Shown: positions 20,943-29,692 of the stretch, in pieces
Layout of the letters: each line of letters starts with the position of its first letter
How positions within the stretch are numbered: the first letter of the stretch is position 1
Assembly: GCA_003551665.1 (NCBI GenBank)
Contig: PUNE01000100.1
Span: 1 to 64,000, forward strand
Source of the DNA: Halobacteroidaceae bacterium
GTDB taxonomy: Bacteria > Bacillota > Halanaerobiia > B1SED10-174
Length of the DNA: 64,000 bases
Reading direction: 5' to 3'
The notes under the pieces: model-generated
The model's database searches: none
Told to the model about the DNA's origin: nothing
What the model saw: only the letters and a program-made list of their open reading frames with translations
Program-made: the position numbers and the translations under genes

Positions 20943-21965
20943 ATGTGGAATTTTTCAAGAAAAATTGGTATTGATTTAGGAACCGCCACGGTATTGGTAT
21001 ATGAAAAAGGAAAGGGAATTGTACTGCAGGAACCTTCGGTTGTTGCCCTCGATAAAAACACCAACAGGGTCCTTGCAGTGGGGAAAGAAGCCCAACGCAT
21101 GCTGGGTCGAACTCCTGCCAATATTGTGGCAACTCGCCCCATGCGTGAAGGGGTGATTGCAGATTTTGATGTTACCGAAACCATGCTCAAGATGTTTCTA
21201 AATAAGATTCTGGGCAAGCATCGGGTTGTTAAGCCCATGGTTATGGTTTGTGTGCCTGCAGGTGTTACCGGGGTTGAAAAACGGGCGGTAATTGAAGCAG
21301 CAATGCAGGTGGGGGCCAGAAAGACCTTCCTTATTGAGGAGCCTCTCGCTGCAGCTCTGGGGGCAGGGCTTTCCATTGAAGAGCCTTCAGGAAACATGGT
21401 TGTTGATGTTGGCGGAGGAACCACCGATATAGCAGTATTATCCCTGGGGGGGATTGTGGTTCCCGAATCCCTGCGGATAGGGGGAGATAATTTTGACCAG
21501 TCCCTTATTCGTTATGTAAAGGAAGTTTATAACCTAAAAATTGGGGAAGGAACCGCGGAGAAAATTAAGACCGAGATAGGGACTGCTTTCCCGCAGGAGG
21601 ATGAAGACCTTTCAATTGAAGTTCGTGGGCAGGATATTATGACCGGGCTCCCGGGGAGTATAAGTATTTCATCACATGAGGTTTTTGAAGCTCTCCAGGA
21701 CCCTCTCCAGACCATACTTGCCGGGATCAGGCGAGTTCTGGAAAAAACTCCTCCCGAACTTTCTTCCGATATTAGCGAAAAGGGCCTGGTCATGACAGGA
21801 GGCGGATCTCTACTCCGCGGCCTGGATAAACTTATCAGTCAGGAAACAGGAGTTCCTGCAATCAGGGCCGAGAATACAATGTCTTGTGTTGCAATCGGGA
21901 CAGGTCTTGCCCTGGAAAATATTGATAAACTGGGAAAAACCCTTAAAGCAAGCGGACGCAGTTAA
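20943..21965 (+). CDS. mreB: Rod shape-determining protein MreB/Mbl
   Basis: Bacterial actin of 340 residues that guides lateral cell-wall synthesis. Actin-fold signatures are present: IGIDLGTATVLVYEKG at the start (phosphate 1), VVDVGGGTTDIAVLSLGG near residue 155 (phosphate 2), and the adenosine loop LVMTGGGSLLRGLD near 285. The ATG follows GGAGGCCGC. mreC and mreD are not adjacent, which is more like the stand-alone mbl/mreBH genes of Bacillota than the mreBCD operon. It probably forms one transcript with the S55-like gene 36 bases downstream. Confidence 0.94.
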   Translation: MWNFSRKIGIDLGTATVLVYEKGKGIVLQEPSVVALDKNTNRVLAVGKEAQRMLGRTPANIVATRPMREGVIADFDVTETMLKMFLNKILGKHRVVKPMVMVCVPAGVTGVEKRAVIEAAMQVGARKTFLIEEPLAAALGAGLSIEEPSGNMVVDVGGGTTDIAVLSLGGIVVPESLRIGGDNFDQSLIRYVKEVYNLKIGEGTAEKIKTEIGTAFPQEDEDLSIEVRGQDIMTGLPGSISISSHEVFEALQDPLQTILAGIRRVLEKTPPELSSDISEKGLVMTGGGSLLRGLDKLISQETGVPAIRAENTMSCVAIGTGLALENIDKLGKTLKASGRS

Positions 21966-22001
21966 GGGCAAAAAGTAAGCAAGAGTGGGGAAGGGGATTT
22001 C

Positions 22002-23753
22002 ATGAAAAATAAAACGATTCCTATAACGTTTGTTCTGCTGGTTATGGCCCTGCTTTTTTCTCCCGGAGCGCAGGGCTGGTATATGCCCCTTGATGATGTC
22101 CAGGAGGGAATGACGGGTTATGGGAAAACGGTTTTTAAAGGAACTGAAGTTGAGTCTTTTCCCGTTGAAATTAAGGGCATCATCCAGGAAGGGTATAATC
22201 GACAGCTGATTTTAATCAAAGCTGGTGGAGATAAAATTGAGGAAATTGGGGGAGTTGCCTCAGGAATGAGCGGAAGCCCTGTCTATCTGGAAGACAGGAT
22301 TATCGGGGCCATTGCCTACGGGTGGACTCTGAGTGACCATCGTCTGGCCCTGGTTACCCCCATTGAAGCAATGCAGAAAATCTGGTCTGAAAAAGAATAC
22401 TGGGTCCAGGGGGAACCTGACTTATCTGATTACCCCGGTCTTGAGGCCACTCCTGTTCGAACTCCTCTTCTTGCTTCTGGGTTAAGCGGAAGAGCGGCTG
22501 AGCACCTCCAGGAGGCAATGGATGATTATGGGATAAAGGTCATGAGCGGCCCCGCTGCCCGAACGGACGGGGAAGCACCTCCACTTAAACCGGGTAGTGC
22601 AGTGGCAGTTGATCTCATGCGTGGAGACATGGGAGCGGCCTTTGTAGGCACTGTGACTTACCGCAATGAAAATAAGATTCTGGCGTTTGGGCATCCCATA
22701 TTCCACCAGGGAGCAGTTGACTTTTTTCTAAGTGATGCCTATGTCCACGAAATCATTCCCTCCCTGAATTTTCCCTTCAAGCTGGCCTCATCCCAGCAAT
22801 TAAAGGGAAGAATTGGTCAGGATCGGGATGCAGGAATTTCGGGGCAGGTAGGGGAATATCCCCGTTTGATACCGATTAATGTTTCCGTTAAAGATTCAGA
22901 CCGGGAAGTTCACAACAGGGCATCTTTTCAGGTTGTTCAACATGAAGGTCTTTTAAACAACCTGGTTGGAAGTGCTGCCCTGCAGATTCTTGATGAGACC
23001 CTTGACAGGATAGGGATGGGCACTGCCCGGGCAACAATTGAAATAACGGGAAGGCCCCTTCCCGACAACAAACTGGTTCGGGAAAACCTGTACTTCAGCA
23101 GAAACGATATTGCCATTTTCGCCCTGCAGGAACTCCAGCAGTTGCTTTTTCTGCTGATTGGTAACCCTTACCAGGAAATCAGCCTTTACAACATCCGCCT
23201 GAATGTGGAAATTGAACAAACCAATAGTCTGGCCTATGTTCAGAGGGTTGAGCTTGATGACAACCCCATTTATCCCGGTGACGAGGTTACAGCAAGGGTT
23301 ATCCTGCGGCCTTATCGGGATGAATTTGTGGAAAAAGAAATTACTTTTCAAATTCCCGAGGACATGCCTCCGGGAAGAGCCTCAATTGTAATTTCTGGTG
23401 GCCCGCCGTGGCAGCCACCTGTACCCGAAGAAGGAGAGGAAATGGACTATCCCTACGAAGATTTCCAGAATCTCCTGCAGAGCTTCATAGACAGGCCGCG
23501 CAATAATCAACTGGTGCTGGAGATCTACCCTGCTTACCGCTTTCCCAGGCATTATATGGAGCCCGAGGAGCAGGAAGAAGAAGCAGAAGCAGAAATGGAA
23601 GGAGAAGAGCCCGAGGAACCTCAAGTACCAGTCCCTCCCGAACCGGAAGAAGTCGAGATGCGGGAGGTAATTGATACAGAATATTACCTGGAAGGGATCT
23701 GGAGTGGAGACCTGGAAATCCAGGATCCTGCGGATACCCCAGACGGGGAATAG
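22002..23753 (+). CDS. SpoIVB-type S55 peptidase domain protein
   Basis: A 583-residue exported protein with a signal peptide ending near AQGWY. Residues about 30-120 contain PLDDVQEGMTGYGKTVF and the serine motif GMSGSP (88-93), as in the S55 peptidase domain of SpoIVB. A second motif, ILAFGHPIFHQGAVDFF, places a Gly-His at residue 231. In SpoIVB the catalytic His precedes the Ser; here the order is reversed, as in a group of S55-annotated proteins from non-sporulating bacteria. The C-terminal third is beta-rich and ends in a Glu/Pro-rich tail. A terminator follows at 23789-23815. Peptidase activity is inferred, not certain. No sporulation gene stands nearby, so a role in envelope quality control beside tamB/bamA is more likely. 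Confidence 0.75.
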   Translation: MKNKTIPITFVLLVMALLFSPGAQGWYMPLDDVQEGMTGYGKTVFKGTEVESFPVEIKGIIQEGYNRQLILIKAGGDKIEEIGGVASGMSGSPVYLEDRIIGAIAYGWTLSDHRLALVTPIEAMQKIWSEKEYWVQGEPDLSDYPGLEATPVRTPLLASGLSGRAAEHLQEAMDDYGIKVMSGPAARTDGEAPPLKPGSAVAVDLMRGDMGAAFVGTVTYRNENKILAFGHPIFHQGAVDFFLSDAYVHEIIPSLNFPFKLASSQQLKGRIGQDRDAGISGQVGEYPRLIPINVSVKDSDREVHNRASFQVVQHEGLLNNLVGSAALQILDETLDRIGMGTARATIEITGRPLPDNKLVRENLYFSRNDIAIFALQELQQLLFLLIGNPYQEISLYNIRLNVEIEQTNSLAYVQRVELDDNPIYPGDEVTARVILRPYRDEFVEKEITFQIPEDMPPGRASIVISGGPPWQPPVPEEGEEMDYPYEDFQNLLQSFIDRPRNNQLVLEIYPAYRFPRHYMEPEEQEEEAEAEMEGEEPEEPQVPVPPEPEEVEMREVIDTEYYLEGIWSGDLEIQDPADTPDGE

Positions 23754-23788
23754 TATGAACCCCATCACCTTAATAGGATAAATTTCCG

Positions 23789-23815
23789 GGACCCGGCAGG
23801 CACTGGGTCCTTTTT
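23789..23815 (+). terminator. Terminator between the S55-like gene and tamB
   Basis: Stem GGACCC (23789-23794) and GGGTCC (23805-23810) with a ten-base loop, then TTTTT. It is only 38 bases before the tamB start, so tamB needs read-through or a promoter I cannot see. Confidence 0.6.
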
Positions 23816-23852
23816 GTCGAATTTTAGGAAAAAGGAGCAGGAGGGTTTACCC

Positions 23853-26800
23853 TTGTCCCGAGTTGTTTTAAAATCGATTAAAAACACAATAATTACCCTT
23901 TTGATTTTTGGGGTGCTGGGCCTTGGATTTTTCCTGGTTCTTTTTGGTGATTCAGTTTTAGAACAGGTACGGGAGACCATTATTGACCGGATTGAACAGG
24001 AAATTCCTTTCAGGTTTGGCTGGGAGCGCATGGCTATTTTTCCTATTAATAACCTTGTGTTAGAAGGGGTGGAGGTTTTTACCCTTGAGGATGAGGAGCC
24101 CTTTTTTACTGCGGAAAAAGTTGTCGTGGCCTACAGTTTTTGGGAATTAGTCCTGGGTGGGCCGGACCCCGTAGGAAGTATAAAAAGGATAAATATTGAA
24201 AAGTTTGCTATTTGGGCTGAGGACCCCCTGGCCCTGATCCCCGAGATTGAAGAAGAGGATTTCCGTGCCCATATAAATATCACCGGAGGGCATGGCCTTG
24301 TGGGCTGGGAAGGGGAAAGTGAAGAGGTTGAAAATATTTCCGGTCAGTTCTGGCCTGAAGGAGAAAGGGGTTGGAGAGGCAACCTCCGGTTTTCCCTGGG
24401 TCGCTTCCCGGAAAGCCCAATAGATGTTTCGGGTTACTGGGAACCGGGCGAGTGGGGCGGAAACCTGGAAGTTTCTGATTTTCCCGTCAACCTGGTCAGC
24501 GATTACCTGCCTCAGGACCAGTTAGAAATCAGGGAAGGCCGTGTTTCGGGGAAATTTCACCTGGAGTATGGCCAGGAACTTGATTACAGGGGCAACTTTA
24601 ATATTGCAGGCGGCCAGGTCTGGGTTGCTTCCCTGGAGCAGAACTTCAGGGAAATTTATGGTGAGATTGAATTTTCTCCGTCAAGGCTGGAAATAAAAGA
24701 CGGCCGGGCTTTTATGGAGGAAACGCAAATTGATCTTGCGGGTTATTTCCTTCCAGCTCAGGAAGAATTTGACCTTGGACTGGGCCTGCATAACCTGGAT
24801 CTGTCAATGGTCCAGAGCCTTATGGAAAAAACCGGCAACTGGAATTCTGAATATCCTGACCTTTCAGGCCGGGGAGACTTTTCGGTCGAAGCAAGGGGGA
24901 CTACTGATGATCCCTCTGCCAGGGGGAATTTTTCTCTTGGCAATCTTCAACTGGGGGACCTTGTGTTCAGGGATCTCGAAGGTTTTCTTTCTTACGAGGG
25001 AGAAACTCTCTGGAAGCAACCCAATATTGAACTGGAATTTACTGCAGCGGGGGGACAGGCTGATGGGCTTGTTTTTTCCAACCTGCAGGGTTTGCTGTCT
25101 TTTGAGGGGGAAACATTCGAGGAAAAACCATTTGTTGAGCTGGATTTTTCCCTGGAAGAAGGCCGGTATGATCAAATTGAAATATCTGGCTTCAAGGGGC
25201 ATGTTTTATACAGTGGAGAAACACTGGTGAAAAAACCCTATGCCGAGATGGAATTTTCTCTGGCCGGAGGGCGTTATGATCAACTGGAGTTTTCTGACCT
25301 GGAGGGTTGGTTATCCTACCAGGATGACCTCCTCGGGGAGGACCCCTTTTTGGAGATGGAATTTGCCCTATCTAGAGGCTTATTTGATCACCTGGAACTT
25401 TCCAGCCTGGAAGGATTTCTGTCCTTCCAGGATGGGATTCTCAGCCTCCACCACTTAGAAGGTGACCTTGCCGGAGGGAGGTTTTCCCTGTTCGGTCAGG
25501 CAGCCCCTGAGGTCTTAATGACCCTTAATTTTTCCAGCCTGGATCCTTCATACTGGCCGGAACAGTACCCCTGGGCAGAGCAGCTGGGAAAACGGGGAAA
25601 AATTGATGGAACTATTATGCTGTCCGGTTATTTTGAGGACTGGCAGAATATAAGCCTGGCAGGAGATATCAGCTGGACTGATCCTGTTATTATGGATATG
25701 GAAATGCAGGATCTGGAAGGGATTTTCTGGGCGAGCGGCGAAGAAATCCTCTTCAGTCCACTCCTTATAAGGGATAAATTTGGAGGCATGGTGGAAATTC
25801 AGGGAACCACTGATATGGACCTGCAGGAATTAAATTTACAGGTTCTGGCTTCAGGGATTAAGCCAGAACATTACCCCCTCGATGAAAATATTTACGGGGA
25901 AATTGATGTTGATGGCAGGATTGTAGGCTCCCTGGAGTATCCGGATTTTCAGGGTTCTTTTTCCGCCCGGGGTCTTTCCTGGGAGGAGGAAAAACTGGGA
26001 GATGTTGAAGGAAAAATACGGGCTACCCAAAACCTTATTGAATTCTCCCAGGTTTCCCTTGTTCACCAGTGGGGTGGGGCTCAAGCCCGGGGTAGTATTG
26101 ACCTGAGTGGAGAACGACCCCATACTGATCTGTATGTTGAGGCAACCGGCCCCTGTATTTCTCCGATTATTGATAGGTTTGATTTTCCCCTGGAGCTTTG
26201 CGGCGAAGTCCGCCTGAGCATGGCAGTAGAAGGGTGTTTTTCCGAGCCTGCTGTAACGGGAAACATTGAGCTGGCCGAGGGAGTTTTTAACGACCAGGTT
26301 TTTGACTTCCTCAGAACTGGCTTCGGGTGGAAGGAAGAAAGCTTAACCTTTTCTGATCTTAAAATCAATGCTGCAGGAGGAATGCTGACAGGAAAAGGTA
26401 GCTGGCAACCCCCTGGAGAAATGGAGATTGTCATTGAGGGTAGAGAGATTGCCCTGGGAGAAGTTAAAGAGTGGGAAAAACAATTTCCCTTTGCCCGGGG
26501 AGATGTCTCCTTTACCATTTCAGCCGGGGGTACCTGGCCTGAACTCCACGGAGAAGGATTTCTGCAGATTCAAAATATCTTCTTTGAAGATGAATATATA
26601 GGTGAAATTGAGGGGGATTTTGCTTATGAAGAAGGGGTGCTGGATTTAAAGAATATAGTCCTTTCGGGGCAGGAAGGAGTTTACTCAATTGATGGGCGAG
26701 CACAGGTTGTTCCTCTTGGAGACCTGGACCTTCGCCTTACCACCGAGGAAGCTCCCCTGGATCGCCTTCTGTCTCTTGCCGGGTGGGAAGATTTCTGGAT

Positions 26801-28499
26801 TCCCCTGGTTCCTGTTATCCTGTCCGGAGAACTCAAGCTGGGAGGGGATTTTGACCGACCCCACCTGGAAATTGGGGGAAGTGCTATTTATCCTGCCGGA
26901 GAGCTAAAGGTTACGGGAGGAGGTTATCTTGAGGGCCCCTACGAAGCCCGAATTCAGGGTCCAGTTGACCTGGATCTGGTCGCCGAATTCCTGCCTGAAG
27001 AGTTTGAGATTCAGGGCAGGGGAACAGTCGAGGTTTTTGTTCATTATGATGACTCCTGGAAGGTTTCGGGGACAAATATGCTGGAAGAACTGGCCTTTAA
27101 TGGGGTTCACTTCAGCCAGGTAGGGGGGGTTTTTTCCTGGGAAGGAGATCAACCGGTATTCCTGGAGCAAAGACTTCAACGAGAGAACGGTGAAGTTCTG
27201 GAAATAAAAGGGGATGTCCCTCTTGAACCTGATCGCCCGGACCTGAACCTTCATGTTTATACCGATGGATTTGATCTGGGGTTCCTGGCAGCCTTTAATC
27301 CTTTCCTCCTTTCCCTGGGAGGTAGGGGGCAGGTTGATGCAACCATGAGAGGCTCAATGGAAGAGCCGTTTATTGAAGGCAATGCCCGGGTTGAAGGCGG
27401 CTATTTCACCTATTTCAATTTACCCGGATGGGTGGAAGAAATAGAGGGTGGTATCGAGTTTAAAGAAAGTGAGATGGTAATGCAGGATGTGAGCGGCAGG
27501 TACAGTGAAGGGGGGAAGCTTGACCTGAAGGGCAGGATTGTTTTCAGGGGATGGGAACCCGATTATTACGATTTGCTCCTTTCTGCAGAAGAACTGCATA
27601 TCAATCATGGAACAATTGATGGCTATGGCAATGGGGAAATGGCAATCACAGGCTCCTATTTTGAGCCCCAGATGGTGGGATACCTTGATGTTTATGATAC
27701 AGTTATCGGGATTCCTTTTGATTGGCCCTTTGAAGAAGTTGAGGAGGAAACTCCTGTTGATCCCCACTTTGAGTTAACCTTCCGTCCGGCAGGAAATATT
27801 CGGGTCCAGGACGGTAACTTTGATGTTCAGGTTCAGAGCGGGGAACTGGTTCTCGACAACAGAACGGATGATATGGAACTGGTTGGAGAGGTTTTTTCCA
27901 GACAGGGGAACATGAATTTCTATAACACCAGCTTCCGCCTTGTAGAAGGAAGGGCACGTTTTCTCCGCTTCGGGGAATCAATTCCCAATATTTCCGCTAC
28001 CGCCCAGACCACTGTTCGGGATACACAGGTGTTTGTGCACCTTGACGGACCTGCCCTGGATATGGATATGCGCCTGGTTTCCCAGCCCCCCCTGGAAGAA
28101 CAGGAAATAATTGATCTCCTGGTTTACCGGGGAGGACTTGGCGATTTACTCAGGGGAGACCTGCCCGGAGCTTTCAGACAGGAATTATGGCGGATTATCG
28201 GTGAAACTTTCCGAACCAGCTTTCTGGTTGAACTGCAGACAACAATTGGTGATTTCCTTGAACTGGACGAGTTTTTAATAACCCCAATCTTTCTTGGAGC
28301 AGAAGAACGAATTGAGTTCTATGTTGGAAAAGCCATCACAGATCGGATATATATAACCTATACCCAGGATTTCAGGACTGACGGGAGCAGCAGGGAGTTT
28401 GCAATTGAATATCGTTTGAGGGATAATCTTTTCCTCAGTGGTAGCCTCCAGGATGAGGGGCATTTCCAGCTTGGAATTGAATACAACTATCCCTTTTAG
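23853..28499 (+). CDS. tamB: TamB-like outer-membrane biogenesis protein
   Basis: A very large (1548-residue) AsmA/TamB-type protein. An N-terminal membrane anchor (about residues 10-35) is followed by a long beta-strand-rich bridge and the conserved C-terminal DUF490/TamB domain, containing RVQDGNFDVQ, QEIIDLLVYRGG and an ending in alternating aromatic strands (FQLGIEYNYPF). TamB-like proteins bridge inner and outer membrane, carrying phospholipid or helping BamA-family proteins insert. It precedes bamA, the usual partner. TTG 23853 is chosen because GCAGGAGGG lies eight bases upstream. An unusual tandem 36-residue repeat lies at 24960-25391. Confidence 0.88.
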   Translation: MSRVVLKSIKNTIITLLIFGVLGLGFFLVLFGDSVLEQVRETIIDRIEQEIPFRFGWERMAIFPINNLVLEGVEVFTLEDEEPFFTAEKVVVAYSFWELVLGGPDPVGSIKRINIEKFAIWAEDPLALIPEIEEEDFRAHINITGGHGLVGWEGESEEVENISGQFWPEGERGWRGNLRFSLGRFPESPIDVSGYWEPGEWGGNLEVSDFPVNLVSDYLPQDQLEIREGRVSGKFHLEYGQELDYRGNFNIAGGQVWVASLEQNFREIYGEIEFSPSRLEIKDGRAFMEETQIDLAGYFLPAQEEFDLGLGLHNLDLSMVQSLMEKTGNWNSEYPDLSGRGDFSVEARGTTDDPSARGNFSLGNLQLGDLVFRDLEGFLSYEGETLWKQPNIELEFTAAGGQADGLVFSNLQGLLSFEGETFEEKPFVELDFSLEEGRYDQIEISGFKGHVLYSGETLVKKPYAEMEFSLAGGRYDQLEFSDLEGWLSYQDDLLGEDPFLEMEFALSRGLFDHLELSSLEGFLSFQDGILSLHHLEGDLAGGRFSLFGQAAPEVLMTLNFSSLDPSYWPEQYPWAEQLGKRGKIDGTIMLSGYFEDWQNISLAGDISWTDPVIMDMEMQDLEGIFWASGEEILFSPLLIRDKFGGMVEIQGTTDMDLQELNLQVLASGIKPEHYPLDENIYGEIDVDGRIVGSLEYPDFQGSFSARGLSWEEEKLGDVEGKIRATQNLIEFSQVSLVHQWGGAQARGSIDLSGERPHTDLYVEATGPCISPIIDRFDFPLELCGEVRLSMAVEGCFSEPAVTGNIELAEGVFNDQVFDFLRTGFGWKEESLTFSDLKINAAGGMLTGKGSWQPPGEMEIVIEGREIALGEVKEWEKQFPFARGDVSFTISAGGTWPELHGEGFLQIQNIFFEDEYIGEIEGDFAYEEGVLDLKNIVLSGQEGVYSIDGRAQVVPLGDLDLRLTTEEAPLDRLLSLAGWEDFWIPLVPVILSGELKLGGDFDRPHLEIGGSAIYPAGELKVTGGGYLEGPYEARIQGPVDLDLVAEFLPEEFEIQGRGTVEVFVHYDDSWKVSGTNMLEELAFNGVHFSQVGGVFSWEGDQPVFLEQRLQRENGEVLEIKGDVPLEPDRPDLNLHVYTDGFDLGFLAAFNPFLLSLGGRGQVDATMRGSMEEPFIEGNARVEGGYFTYFNLPGWVEEIEGGIEFKESEMVMQDVSGRYSEGGKLDLKGRIVFRGWEPDYYDLLLSAEELHINHGTIDGYGNGEMAITGSYFEPQMVGYLDVYDTVIGIPFDWPFEEVEEETPVDPHFELTFRPAGNIRVQDGNFDVQVQSGELVLDNRTDDMELVGEVFSRQGNMNFYNTSFRLVEGRARFLRFGESIPNISATAQTTVRDTQVFVHLDGPALDMDMRLVSQPPLEEQEIIDLLVYRGGLGDLLRGDLPGAFRQELWRIIGETFRTSFLVELQTTIGDFLELDEFLITPIFLGAEERIEFYVGKAITDRIYITYTQDFRTDGSSREFAIEYRLRDNLFLSGSLQDEGHFQLGIEYNYPF
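24960..25450 (+). repeat. Tandem 108-base (36-residue) repeats inside tamB
   Basis: Four in-frame units start at 24960, 25068, 25176 and 25284, each exactly 108 bases, with a partial fifth from 25392. Each unit follows the pattern [LI]xFSxLEGxLSYxGETLxxxP, then xxELEFSLxxGRYDQ. The units have diverged in bases but keep reading frame and length, so they look like old duplications under protein-level selection. Each should add the same few strands to the TamB bridge. Confidence 0.85.
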
Positions 28500-28510
28500 G
28501 GGGAATTGTT

Positions 28511-29098
28511 TTGACCCTGGAACCAGCGAAAAACGGGACAAAAGAAAATGAAGAAAAGCTGTGGTCCGCCTACAAAAAAATGGGTTGTGAGGAGAGCCGC
28601 AACGCGCTAATAATTAAGTACCAGCCCCTTGTTTACAGAGAACTGGGGCGACTTTCCTTCCACTCCGAGCAGCGCCTGGACCTGATCCAGGAAGGCACCG
28701 TGGGTTTAATCGAGGCTGTTGATAGTTTTTGCCCCGAAAAAAGAGTTCTTTTTTCTACCTTTGCCCCTTACCGAATAAGGGGGCGGATGTTGAATTACCT
28801 GGAACGGAAAATGGAAAATCATCCCCTCGAGGAAAACTGGGAAGGGGGGGTGGCAGGTGATTCTGATCCCCAGGGAGAAGTAGAAGTAATGTTCCTGAAA
28901 GAACAACTGGCCCTGGGAATGGCCAGGCTTTCCTGCAGGGAAAGAGAGGTCCTGGAAGAAACCATGTTAAAAAACCTGCCTGCCGAAGTTGTGGCCTCGC
29001 GCCTTTCCATCACCACATCTTATTTATACAGACTGCGAAAAAAGGCCCTGCGCAGGCTCAGGGGGTTTTTGAGTCAGTTGATGCGTGAAATGAAGTAA
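28511..29098 (+). CDS. Sigma-70 family factor, regions 2 and 4 only
   Basis: A 195-residue sigma factor. Region 2 spans about residues 30-100: IIKYQPLVYRELGRLS, DLIQEGTVGLIEAVDSF and FSTFAPYRIRGRMLNYL, as in SigF/FliA-type factors, with the RIRG motif. Region 4 (about 138-190) has LSCREREVLEE and a helix-turn-helix. The linker between is too short for a normal region 3. No anti-sigma gene is adjacent. It lies between tamB and bamA, so it may control envelope genes. TTG 28511 follows AGGGGGAA. The class of target promoter cannot be read from the sequence. Confidence 0.85.
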   Translation: MTLEPAKNGTKENEEKLWSAYKKMGCEESRNALIIKYQPLVYRELGRLSFHSEQRLDLIQEGTVGLIEAVDSFCPEKRVLFSTFAPYRIRGRMLNYLERKMENHPLEENWEGGVAGDSDPQGEVEVMFLKEQLALGMARLSCREREVLEETMLKNLPAEVVASRLSITTSYLYRLRKKALRRLRGFLSQLMREMK

Positions 29099-29129
29099 TT
29101 TGGTGATTTAAGGGTTTTATTTCCCCTCC

Positions 29130-29146
29130 AGGCATAATTAATGCCT
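29130..29146. other. Small palindrome between the sigma-factor gene and the next gene
   Basis: AGGCAT and ATGCCT form a six-pair inverted repeat around AATTA. No T run follows, so it is not a standard terminator. It could be an operator or attenuator in the 127-base gap. Confidence 0.3.
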
Positions 29147-29225
29147 TAAATGGAAAAAGATGAAGGGTTTTGACTTTCCGTTTTTTTTCTTTTAGCCGGA
29201 TAATTTCGGCAGGAGGTGAAACAGG

Positions 29226-29675
29226 GTGAAGTCACTTCAAAGGCGGATTTTGGTCCGGATCCAGAGGGGACAAAACTGGCTGGACCAGGCAAAAACTGAG
29301 TTTGAACACAATAGACCCCGGGCCGGGGAAAGAAAACTGGAGCTTGCGCTGGCTGAACTCCGCCTTGCCCGTGAAAAAAGTGAATTCTGGGGCTGGCAGG
29401 AGCCCAGGCAAAAGAAAAGAATATTACCCCTGGTGGCCGGGCTTTGCTGTGCCTTTCTGCTGGTGGGGGGGTTGTTTGTTTTTTACACCGGCAATGGGGA
29501 TTACCCACAGCAGGTAACAGGAGAAATTGCGGTGGAAAGAAAGCTTTCCCTGCCACGGGATTATGCCCTGCAGAGGAGAGAGCCGCGGATCCTGGAAGAA
29601 AGCCAGCTAAATTCCTTTGCATCCTACGGTTTGGAAAGAGAACTGGAAAACTTGATTATCCCCACTGATCTTTGA
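29226..29675 (+). CDS. Unknown single-pass membrane protein
   Basis: A 149-residue protein that I do not recognise. Residues 1-60 are basic and helical (RRILVRIQRGQNWLDQAKTE, then a Leu/Ala/Glu-rich segment that could form a coiled coil). A KKR stretch precedes one membrane helix at about 67-87, and the remaining 60 residues should be periplasmic. The GTG start has AGGAGGTG upstream. The next gene, bamA, begins 18 bases after its stop. An inner-membrane protein sandwiched between a sigma factor and bamA might be a sensor or regulator of that sigma factor, but nothing in its sequence proves it. Confidence 0.7.
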   Translation: MKSLQRRILVRIQRGQNWLDQAKTEFEHNRPRAGERKLELALAELRLAREKSEFWGWQEPRQKKRILPLVAGLCCAFLLVGGLFVFYTGNGDYPQQVTGEIAVERKLSLPRDYALQRREPRILEESQLNSFASYGLERELENLIIPTDL

Positions 29676-29692
29676 ACAAAGGAGGAATTAGG

